A stretch of DNA of 43,678 nucleotides from Bacteroidaceae bacterium (GTDB taxonomy: Bacteria; Bacteroidota; Bacteroidia; Bacteroidales; Bacteroidaceae). The position numbers and the translations under genes were made by a program. The DNA lies in the NCBI GenBank assembly GCA_017628845.1, contig JAGBYI010000184.1, positions 1 through 43,678 on the forward strand. Reading direction: 5' to 3'. Each line of letters begins with the position of its first letter. Positions within the stretch are counted from its first letter, which is position 1. Positions 27,348 to 34,611 of the stretch are shown one piece after another. The notes under the pieces were generated by a model. That model was given only the letters and a program-made list of their open reading frames with translations, was not told the origin of the DNA and did not search any database.

Positions 27348-30300
27348 TTATCGGATTGCGAATTTCTGCTTGTACTTGCGCGCTTTGTCGGGGTCGTAAT
27401 TATCGCCCCACAATACGTCTGGAGTTTCGGAGGTATGTTTCAGGACTCCGTCTATCAGGTGTATGACAGCGTAAGAAGCACCTTCCTGCTTGATGCCAGA
27501 CAAGAAACCATTTTCGTTCTGGCTTTCCTTGACCTCACCGCTCAACGATCTGTCGCAGGTCATAACATTGATAACGGGAACGTCTTGGCCATTAACGTCC
27601 TTCCATTCCTTAATGGTGTTATTCCATCGTGTGCTATTTTCAGTGTTATCCTTTACCTTCAATACGGTGCCGCTGCCTTCTTTCACACGTATTACTTTGT
27701 GCTTTACAAACGTGCCATAGTCTTCGTTGAATGAACTTGAGGTGATCTCTGTTTCATCCATTTCGCTCTTGTCTGCGAAGAGGGATTTGTCTGCAAAGTG
27801 ACTACGTATAAAGTTTGTCAGGTATATAATCTGATTCTGAATGATGCCGCTGTCCTTCTTATTTGTCAGATAACCGTCTTCGTCGCATCTGCTATCGTAT
27901 TCCTTTTGGATGCTTTCCCATGTGGGCAGGCCATTTTGAATTGCTTCCTGCATGGCTTCGTTAGAAGGTATAAATGCTGTGTAATTGTAGTTGTTGAAGA
28001 ACTGTACTATTCTGTCAACAGTCTTGTTGCTTAGGAATGTACGATACAGGTTGATTGCTCTGTTTCTGGCTTCAACATGTTCTTTAACGTTCATGTCGTA
28101 CTCCTTTTCGTCAACAAGGCCGGATTTAAGAATCAGGTCTTGGTTAAAGGCATCGCAAAGTTCAAAGAATTCAAAGAAAGGATTGGTTTGCGCATCCTGA
28201 TCAAGATAGTCATTCATGCTTCCTTCTGCACCTCTTTCAATGTTTGAGAGAACGCTGAATACACTTCTTGATGCAGGAATCAGAGGTGCATTCAGAGTGA
28301 AGGTGCAACCATTTTTATAGTCGCCACTTTCATTTACGTCACAACGTATGATGCCGGGATTGCTTTGTGCTAAACCAGCTCTTTCATTTTCCAGTTGGAA
28401 ACCGCCTTGCGCAGCTATCACCTTGTTGCCTTCAGTGTTGCGGATAACCTTGATGCCCATACCGTTCTTGGCTACATAGTATTCGTCTTCGTCGGTGTTG
28501 ATTGTATTTTCGTCACCATCGTGTACTATAGTGCTACCTTCAAGAATCTGGCGGAGGCGGTCAATGAAGTCACCCTGTGAAATGGTTGTACCCATCAGGG
28601 GACCGCCGATAGAACCGTTTGCGATGTTGTATTGTTTAAGTGCGTTGCTTGTGGATACTGGGAATGGGAAGCTGTTAGCTTGGCTTGCATCCGGTTTAAC
28701 GTACTTGAATTCAATCATGCGTGGGTATTTGCTGGAGAAACTCATCGGGTCATAGTAGTACAGCATGCCTTCGTCGCATGGCATAAAGAAGCTGAAACGA
28801 CTTCTCATAGCCTTTAGATAGGCATAGTAGTGCAGGTTCATACCTTGTACTTTCTGGTCGCTGTAAATAGCCCAATACATTATTTTATTTGTAGAGCGGA
28901 GGAATGCAGGTGTTGCCACACAGTTGAAATCAGAAGGGATCTGCACACTTCCCATAACATATACGGCGCCATTGCAAGCCAGAAGGACAGTGTCTATGGC
29001 ATTGATGTCTTCAGGATAGTAAATCTGCTCAAGAGTAGTTTCCTCTCGCAAGGTGGTCATCTTGCTGGGAACAGATGCCACGAAGCTTTCTTGCATACAG
29101 TGACTGATGATTTTCTCTATCTTGTCAAGGGGAATCTGGTCAATGTCCTTGTAGAGGCGAATCAACTCTTCCTCGCTGGCCAAACTGTAGTTCCATGTTG
29201 GATCCAGTGTGTACTCCTGAATCAATGTCTTACCACCCTCTTCAGAGAAGAATTTTACCATCTGCTCGTCGTTGGGAATGAACATGGCTCCCATATCCTC
29301 CTGAGGTGAGCTGGCAGTTACGGGGTAGTATCCGTTCCAACCTGGATCAAATTTAAGAAGAGCGGTACCGGTATTTGCAAAGGTAGTACCGAGCTCGTTT
29401 CTGTTTAATTTGCCTCCACCAAAGGATCTTAACGAGTAATAACGCTTGGAATAGAGAGTGTCTGTTTCCTCAAAATTCTCGTTCAGTCTGGAGAATAGTT
29501 TACCTACAGTTTTGTTCTGGAAAGGAACAGAGAAACGTTCCAGCATGTGGCTGAATATGTTTGTCTTTCCGTTTGTGCGGATAACCTCTGCCATGTTTGC
29601 CAAGGGCACAAGTGGTCTGTGGGTCTTGTTGAGATAACCGTTTTCGCATACGATGTCAGCGCTGTCCAGACGGTGGCTGTAGATATGTATGTCGCTGGTT
29701 ACGCGTTCCTGGCCTGTAATGATTCTAAAGTCATTGTCGGTTATGTGTTTCTTCGCCATGAACTCGTTGGTGAACTGCAGCATCATTGTTAATGAGCTGT
29801 CCAAAACCATATAGATGGAGTCGTAATGAAGATCGCCTCCATTTCTGATTCTGCTCCACTGGTCTACCTCTGTTTGCTTGGCATTGTCTTCTGATGTCTG
29901 TCTGTCTGCAGACCAGTAGGTTACAGGGAGGTCAGTAACTGCCACACGTGTAACGCTGTCCACAGCCTCAACGTCAGTATAGCGACGCAGGTAGCTTCCT
30001 CGTTCGGGTTTGGAACCAGCACTGCTTGAGAGGTTCTCCATGACGATTGCATTGTTGAGCATGCTGGTGTGTAGCAACAGCTTCTTCTGACTCTTGGTCA
30101 GGTTCTCATAGGTTGTCGCTTTTTTCCATGGATTGCTTTCTGGCAATTCGCTGTTTTCTTTGAAGAAAGCTTCCCATGCATGGTCGTCGGCGACAAAGAC
30201 TGTCTTGGAGCCTGTGCGCTTCAGGATTTCTACCAACGAACTGTTTTCATCGCTGCCGGAGTTTACGTCCGGGTCAGCAATCAACCTCAGATAGTTCTGA

Positions 30301-30473
30301 TAGTTTCCGTTACTTTCAAGAGTCTCGTAGATGCTGGAGTTGAGCCACTTGGGTTTTTCGTCATCCAAGAAGTACTCATCCTGACATGCCGAGAAACTTC
30401 CGCCGAGGGCGAACAGGCATGTGGCAAAGGCCAGATGCTTGCTGCATTTACTTAAACGGTTTCTCATACACAT
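27348..30473 (-). CDS. Very large lipoprotein with four FAS1-like domains, first gene of the operon
   Basis: This 1041-residue protein has a lipoprotein signal (LAFATCLFALGGSFSAC, lipid near residue 30). Four FAS1 cores can be seen: KTVFVADDHAW near 90-100, AMFIPNDEQM near 394-403, FSFFMPCDEGM near 560-570 and YTAFIPSNEAM near 831-841; the last closes with VIHLIDGVLKH near 1010. The closing motif of the first is less clear, and the domains are diverged from each other. The annotated start MCMRNRLSK has a second Met two codons later, equally plausible. It is the promoter-proximal gene, with a likely promoter at 30616-30645, and is followed after 11 bp by SusC. Being first, it may be the most abundant product. 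A role as surface adhesin or primary ligand capture protein is inferred from family and context only. Confidence 0.84.
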   Translation of the reverse strand: MCMRNRLSKCSKHLAFATCLFALGGSFSACQDEYFLDDEKPKWLNSSIYETLESNGNYQNYLRLIADPDVNSGSDENSSLVEILKRTGSKTVFVADDHAWEAFFKENSELPESNPWKKATTYENLTKSQKKLLLHTSMLNNAIVMENLSSSAGSKPERGSYLRRYTDVEAVDSVTRVAVTDLPVTYWSADRQTSEDNAKQTEVDQWSRIRNGGDLHYDSIYMVLDSSLTMMLQFTNEFMAKKHITDNDFRIITGQERVTSDIHIYSHRLDSADIVCENGYLNKTHRPLVPLANMAEVIRTNGKTNIFSHMLERFSVPFQNKTVGKLFSRLNENFEETDTLYSKRYYSLRSFGGGKLNRNELGTTFANTGTALLKFDPGWNGYYPVTASSPQEDMGAMFIPNDEQMVKFFSEEGGKTLIQEYTLDPTWNYSLASEEELIRLYKDIDQIPLDKIEKIISHCMQESFVASVPSKMTTLREETTLEQIYYPEDINAIDTVLLACNGAVYVMGSVQIPSDFNCVATPAFLRSTNKIMYWAIYSDQKVQGMNLHYYAYLKAMRSRFSFFMPCDEGMLYYYDPMSFSSKYPRMIEFKYVKPDASQANSFPFPVSTSNALKQYNIANGSIGGPLMGTTISQGDFIDRLRQILEGSTIVHDGDENTINTDEDEYYVAKNGMGIKVIRNTEGNKVIAAQGGFQLENERAGLAQSNPGIIRCDVNESGDYKNGCTFTLNAPLIPASRSVFSVLSNIERGAEGSMNDYLDQDAQTNPFFEFFELCDAFNQDLILKSGLVDEKEYDMNVKEHVEARNRAINLYRTFLSNKTVDRIVQFFNNYNYTAFIPSNEAMQEAIQNGLPTWESIQKEYDSRCDEDGYLTNKKDSGIIQNQIIYLTNFIRSHFADKSLFADKSEMDETEITSSSFNEDYGTFVKHKVIRVKEGSGTVLKVKDNTENSTRWNNTIKEWKDVNGQDVPVINVMTCDRSLSGEVKESQNENGFLSGIKQEGASYAVIHLIDGVLKHTSETPDVLWGDNYDPDKARKYKQKFAIR

Positions 30474-30615
30474 AAGTTTTGGTTTTATTGTTTGATTTAG
30501 ATTAAAAATTATTTTGCTTTTTGTCTATGCTCTCTATTCGAGGACTATGCCTTCGGGATTCTTCTTTCGTATGCTTTTGTTGCGTTATATGCCTGTTTTT
30601 ATAATTGTGCGATAG

Positions 30616-30646
30616 CAAATTTAAGATTTTTTTATGAAAAAGCGTT
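30616..30646 (-). promoter_or_regulatory. Probable promoter of the FAS1/SusCD operon
   Basis: On the minus strand TAAATTTG (plus 30616-30623) matches the -7 consensus TAnnTTTG. Near the expected -33 position there is only a T-rich stretch (CTTTTTC), not a clear TTTG. Transcription would begin near 30609, leaving a leader of about 135 nt. The sequence upstream is strongly A/T-rich. Confidence 0.5.
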
Positions 30647-30900
30647 GCTTGTGCGTGTGTAAATCTTCTCTAATCGCTTTAATTCGGTGTGAAAAAACGC
30701 AAAAAAAGTGTTTAATTGTTTAAAATGCCCATTGTATATGGTGTGTACTGTCGACACTTATTGAGATTTTGCCTGTGTTCTCTTCTTTAATGTTTGAAGC
30801 TGCCATTGCGAGTGTTTTCGATGGGAGGGTTTTCTCTGTTTTGCTTCAGTCGGGTTTTTCTTTTTGAGTAATCTTTGATTGCTTGATTCGTTACGCTATA

Positions 30901-30957
30901 TTTATCCCAAATCGGTTGTCAACTCGTGATAGTCTATGGTCGATTTGATTTTATGTG
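30901..30957. repeat. Short form of the repeat seen at 11270-11445
   Basis: TTTATCCCAAATCGGTT (30901-30917) is identical over 17 bases to 11270-11286, and CGATTTGATTTTATGT (30941-30956) matches 11429-11444 with one change. The two halves are in the same order and inverted relative to each other, but only 23 bp separate them instead of 142. This looks like an internally deleted copy of the same element. Confidence 0.6.
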
Positions 30958-31080
30958 TAGTTCGCAGGACGTATTGTGATCATTTGTTAGGCGTTCGTTT
31001 GGCGGTTTGAGTTGCCTCTTTTAGCATTGTTTTGTTGTCGCAGTCATTGTTTTGCGGTTCTTCTGATTGAAAGTGGGTTT

Positions 31081-31118
31081 GTAAAGAAAAATGCCCGCTG
31101 TATCGCTACAGTGGGCAT
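31081..31118 (-). terminator. Intrinsic terminator of the purM-to-miaA transcript
   Basis: On the minus strand ATGCCCACTGTA pairs with TACAGCGGGCAT (one A-C mismatch; plus 31107-31118 and 31091-31102) around a 4-base loop, followed by TTTTCTTT. It lies 120 bp after the miaA stop codon. Confidence 0.75.
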
Positions 31119-31237
31119 CGGTGTCTTTCTGTGTGCTCTGTTTGTCTTGTGGTGTTTATCTGCGTGTCTTGCGGTATGGCTGCTGTTCGCTCTTGTTGTA
31201 CTGTCTTTATGTAATGCCGCTTCGTGGGAATCGGGGG

Positions 31238-32179
31238 TTATTCATTGTCTGGCAGATTTTTCCGTATTAGGTCCATTACTTCTTTGTGTTGATTGGGATG
31301 GAACCATGAGATGCTTTTGTCGTGCATAAACCACGTCAGTTGTTTCTTTGCGTATACTCTGGTGTTTTTCTTCATGCGTTCGATGGCCATAGGCAGTTCC
31401 CATGTGCCGTCAAGCACATTGAACATTTCCTTGTATCCTACGGTGTTCAGCGCGTTTTCGTGCCTATAGGGCATTAGCGACATCGCTTCGTGCAGAAGTC
31501 CGGAGTTTATCATGTTGTCTACTCTTGTGTTGATACGTTCGAAAAGTTCCTCTCGAGGCCTGTTTAGCCCTATTTTCAGTATTCTGAAAGGCCGTTTGGG
31601 GCGTTTGTGCGCATCCTCTGAGCTACGTAAGGTTTTTCTTGTCAAGAAACTTGAGTAAGGTTTGCCGGTGGTGTAAAAGATCTCCAAAGCATGGACTACA
31701 CGCTTTGTGTTTTTTCTGTCAACGTTGTCATAGTGCTCGGGGTCTACCAGCCGTAATTCCTCCAAAAGAATATCTGGGCCTTCATTCTGCAGTCTTTGAG
31801 CCAGGTGTGTTCTCACTTCTTCCGTTACGGTTGGTATGTCGTCTATGCCATTGCACACGGCATCAATGTACATCATGCTTCCTCCGGAGAGGATGAGAGT
31901 GTCATGTTTTTTGTATAGTGCTGAGGTCAGTTGCAGTACGTCTTGCTCGTATTTCGCTGCACTATAATAGTCGTTTAGAGATAGTTGTCCAACAAAATAA
32001 TGCCTTGCCCTTTTCAATTGCTCTTCTGTTGGCGCTGCAGTGCCAATTCTCATACTGCGATATATTTGTCTGGAGTCGCAGTTGAGTATTGGACAGCCCA
32101 ATTCTTCCGCAATTGATAGAGTTAACTCGGTCTTGCCCACGGCTGTTGGGCCGAGGATGACTATTAGTAGGGGTGTCAT
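31238..32179 (-). CDS. miaA: tRNA dimethylallyltransferase
   Basis: This 313-residue protein transfers the isopentenyl group from dimethylallyl diphosphate to A37 of tRNAs reading codons that begin with U, the first step to ms2i6A. The P-loop GPTAVGKT is at residues 10-17. The next family signature, NCDSRQIYRSMRIGTAAPT, contains the aspartate and arginines that bind the tRNA base and the diphosphate. Further family blocks are RARHYFVGQLSLNDYYSAAKYEQD, LSGGSMMYIDAVCNG and NTVGYKEMFNVLDG. The length is normal (300 to 320). It starts 24 bp after the pRiA4b ORF-3-like gene and appears to be the last gene of the long minus-strand operon, with a terminator 120 bp downstream. Confidence 0.97.
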   Translation of the reverse strand: MTPLLIVILGPTAVGKTELTLSIAEELGCPILNCDSRQIYRSMRIGTAAPTEEQLKRARHYFVGQLSLNDYYSAAKYEQDVLQLTSALYKKHDTLILSGGSMMYIDAVCNGIDDIPTVTEEVRTHLAQRLQNEGPDILLEELRLVDPEHYDNVDRKNTKRVVHALEIFYTTGKPYSSFLTRKTLRSSEDAHKRPKRPFRILKIGLNRPREELFERINTRVDNMINSGLLHEAMSLMPYRHENALNTVGYKEMFNVLDGTWELPMAIERMKKNTRVYAKKQLTWFMHDKSISWFHPNQHKEVMDLIRKNLPDNE

Positions 32180-32203
32180 GATTTTGTCGTGTTTGAAGGT
32201 GCT

Positions 32204-32755
32204 TTATCCTTCGCTTACTTCAAAGCCGTCCATGTCTATTTCTTCTTCCGAGAAATCTTCGTCAGAGGGCAGGACTTCGTCATCTCCATCTTCGGCAGCA
32301 GGTATGCTTGGTGAAGCGTTCTTGTCGGGTATTTCTGTGTTGCTAATGTTGAATTGGACGGGAGGTAATCCCTTTTGTCTGCTTACTGAAACTTTGTCTG
32401 CCGTCTCGCCGAAGATGTTTTCAACCAATTCGATAATGAACGTCCTTTTTGCACTGCTATCATAGACGTATGCCATGTGGTGTCCTTCTTCTTCTATGAA
32501 GTCTTCTAAGGTGGTCCGGTCCATAAGATAGAGGTCTTCGTCGTAACCTATGGTGTCGGTGCTTCTCAAACGTATTTTTTCCTTTACTTTCCAATTTTCA
32601 TTACATATAAGGAAAGTATGGTCGCCCTCTTCTCTGTATCCGCAAGAATCGAGTATCAGCCTGTGCAGTTCAAGGAATGTGGTTGTTGGCGGAGCCAAGA
32701 TTTCCATTACGAAGTTAGTCTCTTCTTCGCTGAATAATAATAGACGGTGTGTCAT
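32204..32755 (-). CDS. pRiA4b ORF-3-like (IS1096 TnpR passenger) family protein
   Basis: This 183-residue protein has the start MTHRLLLFSEEETNFVMEILAPPTTTFLELHRLILDSCGY, followed by FLICNENW and a conserved-looking central region (YDEDLYLMDRTTLEDFIEEEGHHMAYVYD) and FIIELVENI. This matches my memory of the Bacteroidota branch of the plasmid pRiA4b ORF-3 family (PF07929), whose cellular role is not known despite the mobile-element name. The last 45 residues are strongly acidic and low-complexity (AAEDGDDEVLPSDEDFSEEEIDMDG), probably disordered. The gene sits between lpxA (7 bp upstream) and miaA (24 bp downstream), a compact spacing that argues for co-transcription. Nothing around it suggests an insertion sequence. 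Confidence 0.72.
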   Translation of the reverse strand: MTHRLLLFSEEETNFVMEILAPPTTTFLELHRLILDSCGYREEGDHTFLICNENWKVKEKIRLRSTDTIGYDEDLYLMDRTTLEDFIEEEGHHMAYVYDSSAKRTFIIELVENIFGETADKVSVSRQKGLPPVQFNISNTEIPDKNASPSIPAAEDGDDEVLPSDEDFSEEEIDMDGFEVSEG

Positions 32756-32762
32756 TATATTT

Positions 32763-33530
32763 CTATCTTATAAAGCCGCGTTTACTGGTGCGTATGAAGT
32801 CTAATATGTACTCTATCTCAGGGGAGTTAGGTATCTCTTCTTCCACTCTCGCAAGCAAATCTTTCAGCAGTCCTGTTCCTTGCAGGATAGTCTGATAGGT
32901 GCGGTGTATGTTGTCTATTATATCTCGTTCAAAGCCGCGTCTGCGCAGACCCACGGTGTTCAGACCGCAATACGCTGCAGGATCTCGCGCAATCATGGAA
33001 TAGGGCAGGATATCCTGTGCGCTACGTGTTCCGCCTCCCACCATGCAGTAGCTGCCTACTCGGCAGAACTGGTGTACGAGCACGTTGGCAGAAAGGATGG
33101 CACGGTCGTCAACAGTCACTTCGCCTGCCAGTTTTGTTCCATTTCCGATGATACATTCGTTGCCAACGATATCGTCGTGTGCGATATGTACACTTTCCAT
33201 GAACAGGTTTCTGCTGCCTACCACGGTTTTGTTCTTGGCTGCAGTGCCGCGGTTTACGGTGACATTCTCGCGGAAAGTATTGTTGTCGCCTATCTCTACA
33301 GTTGTCTCCTCGCCTTGGAATTTCAAATCCTGAGGTACGGCGCTGATTACTGCACCTGGGAAGAATTTGTTGCCGTTGCCTATTCTGGCGCCATAGAGGA
33401 CGGTAACGCTGTTCATCAGCACATTGTTGTCGCCTATCACCACATTCTTGTCAATATAGCAGAATGGGCCGATTTCGCAGTTCTCGCCGATTTGTGCTTC
33501 GGGATGGATGTATGCTAAAGGACTTATCAT
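32763..33530 (-). CDS. lpxA: UDP-N-acetylglucosamine O-acyltransferase
   Basis: This 255-residue protein performs the first step of lipid A synthesis, moving an R-3-hydroxyacyl chain from acyl carrier protein to UDP-GlcNAc in the cytoplasm. The N-terminal two thirds is a left-handed parallel beta-helix of hexapeptide repeats (IGENCEIGPFCYIDKNVVIGDNNV and so on). The catalytic histidine is H118 in VHIAHDDIVGN, matching H125 of the E. coli enzyme. The LpxA-specific block GLNTVGLRRRGF and a helical C-terminus follow. Length is normal (255 to 262). It follows lpxC with an unusual 148 bp gap; in most Bacteroidota the preceding gene is an lpxC-fabZ fusion, which is absent here. Confidence 0.97.
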   Translation of the reverse strand: MISPLAYIHPEAQIGENCEIGPFCYIDKNVVIGDNNVLMNSVTVLYGARIGNGNKFFPGAVISAVPQDLKFQGEETTVEIGDNNTFRENVTVNRGTAAKNKTVVGSRNLFMESVHIAHDDIVGNECIIGNGTKLAGEVTVDDRAILSANVLVHQFCRVGSYCMVGGGTRSAQDILPYSMIARDPAAYCGLNTVGLRRRGFERDIIDNIHRTYQTILQGTGLLKDLLARVEEEIPNSPEIEYILDFIRTSKRGFIR

Positions 33531-33678
33531 TATATATTAATAGTTATTTGTTTGTCAATGTTTTTCTTTGTTTTTCTTCGAAAGGGATGCGGCTGCCGTG
33601 CCCCTTTCATGCTCTCGCTTACTCGCAGATTTATTCGCCTAAGCTCATCAAGTTCCGCAAGTCCGTTTCCCTCTTTTC
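33531..33678. other. 148 bp spacer between lpxC and lpxA where fabZ would be expected
   Basis: This is the longest gap in an otherwise compact operon. In the minus direction one frame stays open from inside the end of lpxC for about 50 codons to the lpxA start region, but it reads as a basic peptide (GLAELDELRRINLRVSES and on) with no dehydratase motif, in particular no PHRYPFLMVD. A GC-rich imperfect hairpin (CGGCTGCCG core, about 33590-33600) lies in it. There is no sign of a FabZ remnant. The sequence may be a dispersed spacer element. Confidence 0.6.
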
Positions 33679-34575
33679 TTATCCTCTCAACAATCGTGCA
33701 AACTTGTTGTTGATGGTGTGTCCTGGTTTGGTGGCAACAATGTGACCCTTGATTGGTTTGCCTACAAGAGATATGTCGCCAATAATATCCAGAAGTTTGT
33801 GTCTGGCCGGTTCATTGTCCCATACGAGAGGCTTGTGCTGTATGTAGCCCAGTTTAGTAGCATCGTGCCATTCGGCCTTGGTCAATTTGCATAGTTTGTC
33901 CATACTTTCCTGTGAGGTCTCCCTCTCGTAGATTACTATGGCATTGTCCAGGTCACCGCCCTTTATCAGTCCCAGAGTCAGTAGTTGCTCTATCTCCCGG
34001 ACAAAAACAAAGGTGCGTGCTGCAGAGAATTCCTTTTCAAAGTCGTTGATGTCCTTCATGGTGGCCGTCTGTATGGGCATCATCTTTGAATTGAAGTCTA
34101 TGGTTACGGAGACGGCAAAGTCATCGGCTGGCATAATGGTAATGTGCGAGCCGGTTGTTTCGTCCTTAATTTCAACAGGTTCTGTAATGACAAGCCAGTC
34201 CTTGTCGGTGTTCTGCTCAGTAATGCCTACTTCATGAATCTTCTTTACGTAGGGTTCTGCACTGCCGTCAAGAATGGGGAATTCGGGGCCGTTCACCTGT
34301 ATCAATACGTTGTCGATGCCGAAAGCATACAGTGCGCTAAGACCGTGCTCTATGGTGCTGCAACGGGCTTCGCCAACTCCGAGTACGGTGCCGCGAGTGG
34401 TTTCTACTACATTTTCTGCAATGGCATCAATGATGGGCTGCCCTTCCAAGTCTACGCGCTGAATCTTGTATCCATGGTTTTCGGGGGCGGGACAGAATGT
34501 GGCGGTAAGATCCATGCCGGTATGAAGCCCCTTGCCTTGTAGTGTGAAAGTTGATGTCAGTGTGCGTTGTTTCAT
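33679..34575 (-). CDS. lpxC: UDP-3-O-acyl-N-acetylglucosamine deacetylase, stand-alone (no FabZ fusion)
   Basis: This 298-residue zinc enzyme performs the committed step of lipid A synthesis. All the metal and catalytic residues are visible: H77 in STIEHGLSAL, H259 and D263 in ARHKLLDIIGD, and H286 in KPGHTINN. The deacetylase part is therefore complete, and the length is normal for LpxC of proteobacteria (about 305). In Bacteroidota, however, this protein normally continues into a FabZ dehydratase domain to give about 460 residues. Here a TAA follows directly after ARLLRG, at the place where the linker would begin. No frame of the 148 bp downstream spacer encodes FabZ. The gene starts 36 bp after lpxD. 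Confidence 0.95.
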   Translation of the reverse strand: MKQRTLTSTFTLQGKGLHTGMDLTATFCPAPENHGYKIQRVDLEGQPIIDAIAENVVETTRGTVLGVGEARCSTIEHGLSALYAFGIDNVLIQVNGPEFPILDGSAEPYVKKIHEVGITEQNTDKDWLVITEPVEIKDETTGSHITIMPADDFAVSVTIDFNSKMMPIQTATMKDINDFEKEFSAARTFVFVREIEQLLTLGLIKGGDLDNAIVIYERETSQESMDKLCKLTKAEWHDATKLGYIQHKPLVWDNEPARHKLLDIIGDISLVGKPIKGHIVATKPGHTINNKFARLLRG

Positions 34576-34611
34576 ATATTATATAATGTGTATAACTGCC
34601 TTCGTAGCGGT

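Larger units (their letters stand above)
30474..31237. other. 764 bp gene-free region upstream of the FAS1/SusCD operon
   Basis: This holds the leader and probable promoter of the operon (30474-30646), an A/T-rich stretch (about 30620-30735), the second copy of the bipartite repeat (30901-30957) and the terminator of the miaA transcript (31081-31118). No protein-like frame was seen; a 105-codon plus-strand frame at 31012-31329 crosses that terminator and overlaps the miaA 3' end, and is rejected. The operator for the absent regulator, if local, would be here. Confidence 0.65.

Noticed and set aside
31012-31329. 105-codon plus-strand frame near the miaA end
   Set aside because: It crosses the miaA terminator and overlaps the miaA gene; although hydrophobic (F, L, C), it looks like the chance product of a T-rich strand.
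32204-32755. Insertion sequence remnant suggested by the IS1096/TnpR family name
   Set aside because: The gene is compactly embedded in a housekeeping operon, has no inverted repeats around it, and the family name is historical.
33531-33700. Frameshift or stop mutation splitting an lpxC-fabZ fusion
   Set aside because: The spacer is too short for a FabZ domain (148 bp against about 450 bp needed) and no frame shows its PHRYPFL motif, so this is absence and not a point mutation.
33464-33745. 93-codon plus-strand frame across the lpxC-lpxA spacer
   Set aside because: It overlaps the ends of both lpx genes and has no protein features. It was considered as a passenger gene that replaced fabZ, but nothing supports translation.
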